Source: Komarekiella atlantica HA4396-MV6
GTDB lineage: Bacteria; Cyanobacteriota; Cyanobacteriia; Cyanobacteriales; Nostocaceae
DNA length: 64,000 nucleotides
Assembly (NCBI GenBank): GCA_019359395.1
Contig: JAHHHK010000010.1
Coordinates: forward strand, 1 to 64,000
Direction of reading: 5' to 3'
Below the pieces are notes generated by a model that was given only the letters and a program-made list of their open reading frames with translations, was not told the DNA's origin and did not search any database. Made by a program: the position numbers and the translations under genes. Shown piece by piece: positions 1-7,684 of the stretch (within the stretch, counting starts at the first letter, position 1; every line of letters begins with the position of its first letter).

Positions 1-449
1 CCTTTTCGCGCGGGACGTTTTGGACTCATGATGTATCACTAATCACATCAATCAAGATGTGATTAGATTACATCCTATGGTTCCTTTTTGCTTAAGTTGA
101 CACCAATGGGCAATGCCGTGCCCCTACGGGTATACCTCACGTAAACGAGAACCACTGTAATCAGTCTCTGCTTTTCAGCAAAATCTGCGATCGCACAAAA
201 ACATTACGCAGCATTAGCTTAATCTTTTCTAGTTGCAATCGCTACGCTCGCCGCAAGCATCGCAAGTACAACCTCACAATCAAGGCATCTAGTCGCTCCT
301 GACTGAAACTTTTATAAAAAAACTTTTCAAATCAGTCAGGAGATTCAAATCTTACTTTTTTCTTACTTACGTCCAATGTTATAAATCAATATCCAAGCAT
401 CACTCTTGGAGTATTGATTTTAATCCATCTTTCTTAAGTTTTTTTACGG
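1..449. other. Intergenic region at left edge, no gene seen
   Basis: No convincing coding sequence is visible on either strand. The stretch holds a perfect 9-bp inverted repeat (AATCACATC at 41-49 and GATGTGATT at 56-64, 6-base spacer) and a longer hairpin at 296-342, listed separately. The AT-rich part from 350 to 449 is the 3' flank of the minus-strand GH57-like gene. The inverted repeat at 41-64 could be an operator or small stem-loop of a gene beyond the left edge; nothing here decides between them. Confidence 0.5.
296..342. terminator. Hairpin downstream of the GH57-like gene
   Basis: CTCCTGACTGA at 296-306 is the exact reverse complement of TCAGTCAGGAG at 332-342, with an AT-rich 25-base loop. 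It sits about 110 bases beyond the stop of the minus-strand gene at 450. No clean T-run follows on the minus strand, so it may be a processing or transcript-stabilising hairpin rather than a classical intrinsic terminator. Confidence 0.35.
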
Positions 450-1955
450 CTATTCTCTAAATGTTGATAACAGTAAATTTTCGCCACGTTGGTAGATATC
501 GCGTGCGTAATCAGTCCAAGCACCTTGTCCCCAATAACGAAAACAACTGGTTTGCAGCAAAAGATTATGTAGCAAAAGACTGCGGTAGTGAGATTGTTTA
601 GTAAAAGATTCTGGTGAGTTGGTTTGCAGTAATGGATCAACCTTTTGATGAAACAAACTGCTTAATTTGTACATGGGAGTCAAAACATTTTCATATCCTT
701 CTACCCAACTGATATGATTCGTCCACGAGGCTCCATCCATGTGAAAATTAGGGTTGATTTGCTTTAATTCTTTGATAGCATTCTCTACAGCTTCAGGTTG
801 GCAATTATCTGGTGTAACTCGTTCCCAAATATGATGTTGTCCCACTGGTTGACAAGTTGGATAATCTTCAGGTTTACAGCCAGCGGCTTCGATTAATTCC
901 AAATATTCTGTACCACATACCCCAACAACACCTGATTTTCCTCCACCATGCTGCACCATGTCCCGCCAAGCTTGGTTGAAAGCGCTAGGGAATTCATTCA
1001 TCATGACGCCACCATTTTCGCCATCACCAATTTGGCTAACTATTGGCGGTACAAATACATTTCCTACTTGTTGTTTAGATAAGGTTTTAGCTTCATAATA
1101 AGGTTGCATTTGTGCAACTAATTTAGTATCTGAGCCTTGGGTTTTTATTAAGGCTGTGATGCTAATTGTTTCGCCTTGAGAATTGCGGGCAATCAAACGA
1201 TGTGGTAAATGTTTGTGAGTGAGAGATTGGCCGTTAATTGTTTCTACAGAATGTTCTTGCACAAGTAGCCAACGATATCCACATTCTTTTAGTGCTTTGA
1301 TAAATTCAAATAGGGTATCGGGATGGTTTGGCAAATGCATTTCTGGGGGTGAAAATCCTTTGACTCGCGCTAGTGCTTCCCAGCCAAAAATTGCAGCAAA
1401 GTAGTGTTGCCATGCGATGATATGCAATTTAATATCTGGTATAGGTGTGGAAGGAATAACGGCATGGCTCCACATTGTACCTAGCCACTCTACATAAGGT
1501 TGATAAGTAGAGTCGCAAGTAATCCGCTTGAGGTTATCGAGTACGTCGCTACGTCCCATCTGTCTGAGTCCCCACAGAAGATTACCAGAGTAATCCAACA
1601 TCACGCGCGGATTGCAACCTTGATTGACGAGTTCGGGAATGAAGTCTCCCATGCGGCTGTAACAATAGGCAAAAGGGCCAGCATTGTGGTTATCCCCTTC
1701 ATTGGGATGTTCAAACATATATTGCAGATTGCTGATGAATGCGCCATCATGTCCAGCGGGAATAGTTGGCTGGTGCATGTGTAAGGCGATCGCAAACACA
1801 GCATTTACATCTTCTAACCGGATATTGGTTGTTGGTAAAAATACAGGCTTATCATGGTTTACTACAGAGAGCACCTCTGTTTCCCAACCAGATATATTCG
1901 GCAAGCCATCAATGATTTCGGGCAAAGTAGTAAGAGTTGTAGGGAAGGAAAGCAT
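450..1955 (-). CDS. Glycoside hydrolase family 57-like protein
   Basis: 501 residues. The conserved GH57 motif 1 is present as HMHQP at residues 59-63, followed by an N-rich segment and a barrel-like fold region. GH57 enzymes are retaining alpha-glucan hydrolases or transferases (amylases, branching enzymes, 4-alpha-glucanotransferases) and usually carry the nucleophilic Glu in a W-x-(A/P)-E motif. Here the best candidate is SPPEM at about residues 202-206, not a textbook match, so substrate and even activity are uncertain. No signal peptide, so it is probably cytosolic and linked to glycogen or another glucan. The gene is monocistronic: about 420 bases separate it from the dehydrogenase upstream. 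The ATG at 1955 is the first good start. Assignment to the family is fairly secure; the exact reaction is not. Confidence 0.8.
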   Translation of the reverse strand: MLSFPTTLTTLPEIIDGLPNISGWETEVLSVVNHDKPVFLPTTNIRLEDVNAVFAIALHMHQPTIPAGHDGAFISNLQYMFEHPNEGDNHNAGPFAYCYSRMGDFIPELVNQGCNPRVMLDYSGNLLWGLRQMGRSDVLDNLKRITCDSTYQPYVEWLGTMWSHAVIPSTPIPDIKLHIIAWQHYFAAIFGWEALARVKGFSPPEMHLPNHPDTLFEFIKALKECGYRWLLVQEHSVETINGQSLTHKHLPHRLIARNSQGETISITALIKTQGSDTKLVAQMQPYYEAKTLSKQQVGNVFVPPIVSQIGDGENGGVMMNEFPSAFNQAWRDMVQHGGGKSGVVGVCGTEYLELIEAAGCKPEDYPTCQPVGQHHIWERVTPDNCQPEAVENAIKELKQINPNFHMDGASWTNHISWVEGYENVLTPMYKLSSLFHQKVDPLLQTNSPESFTKQSHYRSLLLHNLLLQTSCFRYWGQGAWTDYARDIYQRGENLLLSTFRE

Positions 1956-2092
1956 TTTTGAATTGCTCCGAAATAAAGGCTATTTAATTATCTAATCAAT
2001 GCAACAGCCTCGCTTGTTTAGTTGAGATATCTTTATTAGGGAGTTAGGAGACAGGAGATAGGAGTTAGGAGCTTGCTGACTCTGATAGTTAC
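1956..2092. repeat. Short degenerate tandem repeat (GGAGTTAGGAGACAGGAG type)
   Basis: At about 2038-2071 the plus strand shows a purine-rich run built from copies of a GGAGTTA / GGAGACA / GGAGATA heptamer-like unit. This resembles the short tandemly repeated repetitive (STRR) heptamers known from heterocystous cyanobacteria. It lies in the promoter-side region of the minus-strand GH57-like gene; no gene is visible in the rest of the stretch. Confidence 0.45.
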
Positions 2093-2229
2093 AGGACTTA
2101 CGCATGGGTTACGGAAAATCGAACCACAGAGGCACAGCGAGAAGTCTGAGCGGAGGAAACCTCCGCTCAGAACTTCTCAAGACAGAGGTCACGGAGAAAT
2201 GAGAGTTTGAGAGGTTTTTTGCGTAAGTT
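2093..2229. repeat. Miniature inverted-repeat element, copy 1, with a nested palindromic insert
   Basis: The ends are AGGACTTACGCA and TGCGTAAGTT, inverted copies of each other. The body (ACGGAAAATCGAACCACAGAG, then CACGGAGAAAT and AGAGTTT) is shared with the element at 47749-47885. Between the shared blocks this copy carries its own palindrome (GAGAAGTCTGAGCGGAGG facing CCTCCGCTCAGAACTTCTC, about 2139-2178), while the other copy has a different insert at the same place. There is no coding capacity. It is interpreted as a non-autonomous mobile element with a second small repeat inserted in it. Confidence 0.65.
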
Positions 2230-2239
2230 ATAAGTTAAA

Positions 2240-2375
2240 AAGAGTACAAGTTTGCGTACTATTTTCAAGAGAGAATCGCCTTACGACTGCTGCAAAGCTA
2301 GCGCCATTGCTTGCAGCAGTTCCAAGACAACCTCAATCGTCTTGATTTACAACTTGCGTGCAGACACGAAAGTAA
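2240..2375 (-). pseudogene. Possible decayed small coding sequence downstream of the SDR gene
   Basis: On the minus strand, starting just before the SDR stop, a reading frame MITFVSARKL then an in-frame TAA then IKTIEVVLELLQAMALALQQS can be followed. The second half looks protein-like (amphipathic helix), but no family is recognised. On the plus strand the same bases form a hairpin (CTGCTGCAA near 2287 with TTGCAGCAG near 2309). It is either a broken small gene or chance; confidence is low. Confidence 0.2.
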
Positions 2376-3242
2376 TCATGTTCTTGACCAGAACAAATCA
2401 CTGAAACGATGCATTCTCGTCGAAAAATTCAGTTTTGGTATTAGTTTCCTGAGTTTTTCGCCAGACTGTTGTTTTCTTGACGGAGTTGCTATTTGTAAAA
2501 TCAGATCTAGCAACCAAGGGGCAAGGCGTTGACACCACACAGCTAAATGACATTGCCATCCTACTAAAATTTCTGGTGCATCTCTTTGTAGTCCAGTGAC
2601 GAGTACTTGAGCTACTTGCTGGGGAGTCATGGGGATCACCCAGCGAAATAATTTTAAGTCGCGCACCATATCTGTGTCTGTGAGAGAAGGCAGTAATGCA
2701 ATCACTCGAATATTGTGTTCAGCTAGTTCTCGGCGTAAGGCTTGGGTAAACCCTAAGATTGCAAACTTAGTAGCTGAGTAAGTTGCCATTGTCGGTGCAG
2801 CAACTTTCCCCATCAGACTCGACACATTCACAATTGTCCCTTGCTTTTGGCTGACCATGCGTCGAGCTATTAGGCTTGTCAGGGTGTACATTCCCAATAA
2901 ATTCACAGAGAGTTCTTCTTGAACTTGGGGTAGTTTAGATTGCAAAAACGAGTTTTGGTATGCAACTCCCGCACAATTAACCAGTAGATGGATTGGCCCA
3001 TAAGTACGCCAAAGTTGGGCAATGGCAATATTCACAACTACTGATTGAGTTAAATCTAATGCCACGATCGCAGTTTCTACACCCATTGCCTCGATTTCGT
3101 GGGCTACTTCCACTAACTTTTGGCGATCGCGTGCTACTAATATCAGCCGTTGTATACCTTGTTGGGCTAGTTGCAGGGCGATCGCTCTCCCAATACCACG
3201 AGAAGCCCCAGTAATTAGAGCAACCTTACCTTGAATATTCAT
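2376..3242 (-). CDS. Short-chain dehydrogenase/reductase (SDR)
   Basis: 288 residues, classical SDR. The nucleotide-binding TGASRGIG motif is at residues 11-18, NCAG at 89-92, the catalytic Ser in NVSS at 139-142, and Tyr155 and Lys159 in YSATK. The family oxidises or reduces alcohol/ketone groups with NAD(P)(H); the R in TGASRGIG and AR at 38-39 fit NADP(H). Substrate cannot be told; ketoacyl-type and sphinganine-type reductases are similar. The C-terminal tail beyond residue 225 contains a hydrophobic stretch (LAPWLLDLILQIA) that may touch the membrane. The gene stands alone. The ATG at 3242 follows an AT-rich leader with weak GGTT-type ribosome-binding potential. Confidence 0.85.
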   Translation of the reverse strand: MNIQGKVALITGASRGIGRAIALQLAQQGIQRLILVARDRQKLVEVAHEIEAMGVETAIVALDLTQSVVVNIAIAQLWRTYGPIHLLVNCAGVAYQNSFLQSKLPQVQEELSVNLLGMYTLTSLIARRMVSQKQGTIVNVSSLMGKVAAPTMATYSATKFAILGFTQALRRELAEHNIRVIALLPSLTDTDMVRDLKLFRWVIPMTPQQVAQVLVTGLQRDAPEILVGWQCHLAVWCQRLAPWLLDLILQIATPSRKQQSGEKLRKLIPKLNFSTRMHRFSDLFWSRT

Positions 3243-4123
3243 GGGTTCTAACCTCCAGAATCTAAGTCTTACCGCATTTCTTCTTCATTGCCGACGAGAC
3301 ACGCTTAGAGTTACTCGCACCCCGGCACAGGGTAAGACAAATAATTAGTTGTAATTGCAAACAGAACGGCCCTTAGCCTTCAGCAACGAGATATTTCTGG
3401 GTTAATCTGCAATACCTCACCATTTATCTATACGAGGCAGAAACTTCTCGCTTTTAACCCGACAATCAATTCCTAACACAGTTGGCTGAATGGATATAGC
3501 TCATAGGTTTTACCTCTTTTAGCTTAGAGCGCTCATCAGCATCGTTGCCATACACACGTTAGCAATTAAATCAAGGTATTGCAATATTTTTTAAATAAGC
3601 ATTTCTTAATACTTGTTAACATCCAGTATATATATAGAAAATATTTTGTGATATAAGTTTTTATGAATACTGCTCAAAAAATATCTTGATTCCTTGACAA
3701 ACACTCCAAACGTCCTCCACGACTGCAAAAAGCTTGATTGCTTTACAAAATTTCTCTCAAAAAACTGTAACTTTAAATACAAAAACAGCATATTTTTTAT
3801 ACATTTATTTCAAATTACTAATCAGCTTTTTAAGTAACAGTAGACGGGGATCATTGCTTAGTCTGTACTACAAAGATCTCAGTATTCCAATTGCATATAT
3901 ATAGTCAAAACTGATCAACCTGAAACATATTAGACTTTTTGCAAACGTCTTACAGCGGTTTTCAATTGAATTTAAAATCTCGTTTCTAGGTTTTACCTGG
4001 AAATACCCTTTATTGCCGTGCCGCTTGAACAGCAATGACCGCTCCCAGTCGGAAACTAGGAACAAGACTAAACCGTCTCTCTCGCCTGTAGGCTACAGTC
4101 AGAAATTTTCACGCTGAACCCTC
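3243..4123. other. Long AT-rich intergenic region with a possible transposase-tail remnant
   Basis: No intact gene is seen. The minus-strand frames at 3606-3791 and 3868-4065 have no recognisable motif or ribosome-binding site. On the plus strand a frame ending with TGA at 4115-4117 reads NSNDRSQSETRNKTKPSL and then a short tail. From memory this is reminiscent of the C-termini of IS605-type TnpB accessory proteins of cyanobacteria, and it leads directly into the palindromic element at 4124-4251. The upstream part of such a gene cannot be followed. The TnpB idea is an inference needing a protein search. Confidence 0.3.
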
Positions 4124-4251
4124 ATCCCGCCTAAAACTTAAGTTCTAGGCTAATAGCGAAAGTCCACTCAAGTGGACTGGATTGAATTTTTTCTTGAGTC
4201 CTCTTTAGAGGACTTGCGCTATAAGACTCGGAATTTATTCCGAGGCGGGAC
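4124..4251. repeat. 128-bp imperfect palindrome with nested perfect hairpins
   Basis: The two ends (4124-4165 and 4210-4251) are about 42-base inverted copies, both containing a CCCGCCT end and a TAGCG(A/C)AAGTCC inner block in inverted orientation. Nested perfect stems are AGTCCACT/AGTGGACT (4161-4178), AGTCCTCT/AGAGGACT (4197-4214) and CGGAAT/ATTCCG (4229-4242). CTC flanks both sides. Such multi-hairpin ends are typical of IS200/IS605-family element termini or of derived miniature elements. It abuts the stop of the minus-strand hydrolase (4257), so it may also act as that gene's transcription terminator. Confidence 0.6.
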
Positions 4252-4256
4252 TCACA

Positions 4257-5954
4257 TTAAGGCGGGGCAGAGACAGGTTGAGGATTTGATGGCTTAGCTG
4301 ATTGAGGAGTTGACCCATTCCAGATTTGATTTAACTGATCTATTGGCAAAGATTGGAAAATGCTGAGATTTAGAGGCTCTTTACTGATGAATCTGGCGTA
4401 GGATGGCTGTAAATAAGAGCGGTATTCTGGGCGGTTAAGAAGATGGGTTTCTAAGAAGGCCACACTCAAGGCGTTGACATAAGAATAAGCAGCAGTACGG
4501 TCAGGGCCCAGCAAGGCAGGTGGCACGGGTAAAACATTATTCTCAGAAGTAGGTTCGTCAATAGCAGTAAAGTGGGTGGCGTTTTCAATCAAGACTAGGT
4601 ACTTGTTGAAACTGGAAAGCCAAGTAAAGGGGCGAATCTGTTCCGGTACGGGTGGGGCAAAAATATCTTGACTAGCTGTAACTAGCATCACAGGAACTTT
4701 AATTTGGCTCATGCCGCTTTTACCTAAAACAGAACTGTTAACAGGATTGATGGCAATGATGACCTTAATGCGATCGTCTTTGAGTTGATAATTTAATGGG
4801 AGTAACTCAATTGCTTGACACTGCAACACGAGCGACACATTTAACGATGAGTTATTGGAATCACAATCTTGGCGGAGTTGGTCAAAGTTAAGCTTTGCTC
4901 CCGCTAAAGTCAAAACAGTATAACCACCAAACGAATGACCGATCGCCCCGATTTGCTGGAAATTGAGTTTCCCTTGGAGGTTAGGATCAACCTTTTCTAT
5001 ACGCTGGAGTTCATCAAGTAGAAACTTGATATCCAAAGGTCGATCAATAAATTCCTGGGCTTCTGGTGGGCCTGCCAAACCCGAAAAATATTGCTCAAAG
5101 CGTTCGGCGTTACTACCAGGGTGTTCCAACACGGCGACAGCAAAGCCATAAGATGCTAGATGTTTTGCCAGGTAGACAAAGGTAGAACGGTCTGAGGCGA
5201 CGCCGTGAGAAATTACCATCAGGGGAAAGGGCGGCGAGGAGGTAGCTGGTGTACTTTGTGGGGTTGCTACAGGTAAATAGAGATCCACTGGCATCCGGCG
5301 ATTGCGAGTAATGTCATTTAGCTCCAAGTTTTTGATATCCCAGCGGAATTTTCCAGGCGATCGCAAATCAAGTTGTTGCGAAAAGTCAGCAGTTGAAATG
5401 GCTGCTTGAGCCATTGATTCTTTTTGCAGAAAAGCCACAACCTGATCTCTTGTTTCAAGCAATTGCGACAAATCATCGACTATTCTTAACCCCTCTGTAA
5501 AATTTACCCGCATAGTATTGCTGGGAAACCTACGCAGCAAATTCAAGACTGTTAAGCCATCTTTATCAACAGCAGCCAAAATTAAAGCAGCGCGTATGGC
5601 ATAGAAGCCATTTTGGCGAGACTCAGTAAGTAATAATTCTCCTAAACGCTTCATTAACTGCTCGCCTACAGGTGAGTAGGTAACTTGAGACACTAAAGTA
5701 GGAGTGACATTAAAACGCTGCTGGAGTAGATCCCGGAGTTGAGCGAGTTGTTCAGGAGTTGCACGACTGGCATAAAATGACAGGTCTTCATCGATTTTGC
5801 CTTCTTTAGCAAAAGTTTCCAGCGAGTTAACTGGCAAAGAAAACTCCCCAAAGGGAGGGTAATAAAAGCTGATGCGATCGGCTCCCAGTCCAGGAGTTGC
5901 AGTACAAACAGTAGATAATAGCCCTAAACTCAGGTATTTTAGAAATTTTTTCAT
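4257..5954 (-). CDS. Secreted alpha/beta hydrolase with N-terminal DUF1400 domain
   Basis: 565 residues from the chosen ATG at 5954; an upstream in-frame start at 6095 would add 47 residues with no signal-like character, whereas MKKFLKYLSLGLLSTVCTATPGLG is a good signal peptide. After it comes the cyanobacterial DUF1400 domain (RISFYYPPFGEFSLPVNSLE and following, roughly residues 24-150), then an alpha/beta-hydrolase domain with the nucleophile elbow GHSFGGYT and a late ATHFTAID segment holding the probable catalytic His. The family includes lipase and platelet-activating-factor-acetylhydrolase-like esterases. It is probably periplasmic or lipid-directed; the substrate is unknown. The C-terminus is proline-rich (PQSAKPSNPQPVSAPP). 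Confidence 0.85.
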   Translation of the reverse strand: MKKFLKYLSLGLLSTVCTATPGLGADRISFYYPPFGEFSLPVNSLETFAKEGKIDEDLSFYASRATPEQLAQLRDLLQQRFNVTPTLVSQVTYSPVGEQLMKRLGELLLTESRQNGFYAIRAALILAAVDKDGLTVLNLLRRFPSNTMRVNFTEGLRIVDDLSQLLETRDQVVAFLQKESMAQAAISTADFSQQLDLRSPGKFRWDIKNLELNDITRNRRMPVDLYLPVATPQSTPATSSPPFPLMVISHGVASDRSTFVYLAKHLASYGFAVAVLEHPGSNAERFEQYFSGLAGPPEAQEFIDRPLDIKFLLDELQRIEKVDPNLQGKLNFQQIGAIGHSFGGYTVLTLAGAKLNFDQLRQDCDSNNSSLNVSLVLQCQAIELLPLNYQLKDDRIKVIIAINPVNSSVLGKSGMSQIKVPVMLVTASQDIFAPPVPEQIRPFTWLSSFNKYLVLIENATHFTAIDEPTSENNVLPVPPALLGPDRTAAYSYVNALSVAFLETHLLNRPEYRSYLQPSYARFISKEPLNLSIFQSLPIDQLNQIWNGSTPQSAKPSNPQPVSAPP

Positions 5955-6173
5955 TAGAACAACCCGCTGTTTAACCCTACAAAATAAGTTTAAGCAGGGA
6001 GGAAAGCGGGGCGGGAGATATACCGCTTTCTGGTTTACTTGTTTTAGATATATCAAATACGTTCTAAGCATATTGAAACAAGTGCCTGCATTCATAGCCT
6101 TGCACCTACGGAATAATCCCTGATGAAATAAATTTAAGTTAATAGATATCTTGCATAAATGCTTAAATTGTCA

Positions 6174-6280
6174 TGTTGAGCGGAGCGAAACATCTCGGAG
6201 ATTCTTTCCTGCGGAACCAAGGCGTAGCTTGGCTTTTGCGTAGGGGTACCCTCCACTACGTTCTGGTCAGAATGACACTA
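6174..6280. repeat. Dispersed palindromic repeat, copy 1
   Basis: The outer arms TCATGTTGAGCGGAGCGAA and TCTGGTCAGAATGACA are imperfect inverted repeats. The core TTTCCTGCGGAACCAAGG, then GTAGCTTGGCTTTTGCGTAG, then CACTACGTT recurs with substitutions at 50043-50102 and, inverted and shorter, at 20745-20780. It has no coding content and is an interspersed element of the kind common in Nostoc intergenic DNA. Confidence 0.6.
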
Positions 6281-6331
6281 ATAGTTTTCTGACTTTTGCA
6301 AGAGGTCTAATAATTTGGGTCAGCATGAGTT

Positions 6332-6364
6332 AGATCCCCAACTTCTCAAAAAAGTCGGGGATCT
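6332..6364. repeat. Strong hairpin AGATCCCC...GGGGATCT, copy 1
   Basis: AGATCCCCAACTT pairs with AAGTCGGGGATCT around a short A-rich loop (one mismatch). A longer, perfect version of the same palindrome is at 14357-14401. Both lie about 300 bases downstream of a minus-strand gene. It could serve as a terminator or transcript-end stem, but the recurrence suggests a mobile or amplified palindrome. Confidence 0.55.
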
Positions 6365-6659
6365 GAACAGCGCAAATTTTTTAGCCAAACCATATCAGCA
6401 GCGCGATAATTAATATAGAGATCAAAATATCTTTTATGTCCCTCCCATCTTGCGCCTGTTGTGTCGTTGCCCTCAACCAACAACAACAGCAAAATAACTT
6501 CCATCAAAACCAGTGCCAGGATGTCCCAGTTAACCACAGCAAGAGTGCGGTTAAAAATTGTACTGTGGTTGAAAATGGTCGGGTTGTCGTTAAACCATTA
6601 CCAACACTGCTCAATGAAACTTCTGATACTCAAGAGCAGTTTTAATCGTAATTTATTAC

Positions 6660-7574
6660 TTAATCTAAGGGTAAAATATCGTGGAAGTGGTTGTAATCGA
6701 TGTAGCGATGCCCTTCGTTTGTGTAGTGAATAATATCGACAAACCGATAGTTCCACAAAATATCATTAGCACTATAGTGATGACGGGCATGGACAACCTG
6801 TGCAACTGTTTCATCAATGCCACTTAGCGAGATCACAAGAGTAGTTTTCGTCTGAATTAGCGACTTAGGTGTCACTCCATACAGAGGACTATACTCATCA
6901 ATTGGATGCATCGCTGACCAACTTAACATGAAGCTAGGGGTTTGACTTCTCAGCAGTTTGAGATCGTGGAAGCGACGGATTAAGTGTCCTTCTGCCGTCA
7001 CTTCGTCCCGCATCAGGTACACGCGCATCTGTGCCTCTAAAATCTGGTTGCGGCGTTCATTAGCGGCGCGAAACATTAAAGTGGGCATTCCCTCGTGAGG
7101 TGTAATCACCGCTACACGGCTAAAGAGAACCCTCGCAGTTGGTCGAGAAAATCGGGCAAAAGCTAGTCCCGTCATCACAGCAATTCCCACCAAACCTGCC
7201 ATTGCTTCAATCGTCACAATGGTATTGGCATAAGTTGTTTTCGGATACATCGCACCGTAGCCGATAGATGCTAGTGTTTGCACACTGAAGAAAAAAGCAT
7301 CTAAAAAATAGCCTGGTCGAGCGTTTTCAATACAATCGCCTCCTGCTAAATAAGCTAAGGCAAACAGGGCATTAATTCCCACATACAAAACAGCTATTAA
7401 AGCCAGGAAGGCAGTCCAAGGAATTGTTAGTAGCAGATGGTATGGGTCACGCCAGTAGGAATACCATACACCCATACCCATAATTTCAAACTGTCCATCT
7501 TGGATTTTGATATGAATTCGTGGGATCAAACGCTGTCGTTGCTTTTGTGAAAGTCTCTTCAGTCGAAATTTCAT
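6660..7574 (-). CDS. Inward-rectifier potassium channel, KirBac type
   Basis: 304 residues. It begins with the KirBac slide-helix region (YWRDPYHLLLTIPW, residues 40-53), then TM1 (about 53-75), the pore helix and selectivity filter SIGYGAMYP (103-111), TM2 (about 115-137) and a cytoplasmic immunoglobulin-like Kir domain (RVAVITPHEGMPTLMFRAANER, then the region to 280). The filter GYG predicts K+ selectivity. Length matches KirBac1.1/3.1. The protein should sit in the plasma membrane and be gated by its cytoplasmic domain. It is divergently arranged from the MFS gene at 7685 with a 110-bp shared promoter region. The ATG at 7574 is the only sensible start. Confidence 0.93.
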   Translation of the reverse strand: MKFRLKRLSQKQRQRLIPRIHIKIQDGQFEIMGMGVWYSYWRDPYHLLLTIPWTAFLALIAVLYVGINALFALAYLAGGDCIENARPGYFLDAFFFSVQTLASIGYGAMYPKTTYANTIVTIEAMAGLVGIAVMTGLAFARFSRPTARVLFSRVAVITPHEGMPTLMFRAANERRNQILEAQMRVYLMRDEVTAEGHLIRRFHDLKLLRSQTPSFMLSWSAMHPIDEYSPLYGVTPKSLIQTKTTLVISLSGIDETVAQVVHARHHYSANDILWNYRFVDIIHYTNEGHRYIDYNHFHDILPLD

Positions 7575-7684
7575 TGGGAGTAGCCAAAAGAACGGCGAGT
7601 GGTAGTATGACTATTGAAAAGTAGCTGTTTTTAGTTGCAGTGTGAGCGATCGCAAAGTTACAACCTGGTGGTTATATATCGCTG

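Larger units (their letters stand above)
5955..6659. other. Intergenic region with dispersed repeats
   Basis: There is no convincing gene. It contains a dispersed repeat (about 6174-6280) and a hairpin (6332-6364), listed separately. A plus-strand frame at 6436-6645 (69 residues; N-terminal Cys/Gln-rich, then CTVVENGRVVVKPLPTLLNE) looks slightly protein-like but has no family, no ribosome-binding site and an overlapping alternative frame, so it is not called as a gene. Confidence 0.5.

Noticed and set aside
434-640. Minus-strand 68-residue frame overlapping the GH57-like gene end
   Set aside because: It overlaps a well-supported gene in another frame and has no family or ribosome-binding site.
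1219-1995. Several plus-strand frames antisense to the GH57-like gene
   Set aside because: They are shadows of the conserved minus-strand coding sequence with no motif of their own.
6436-6733. Two overlapping plus-strand frames starting with MSLPS
   Set aside because: They overlap each other in different frames, lack ribosome-binding sites and run into the 3' end of the K+ channel gene.
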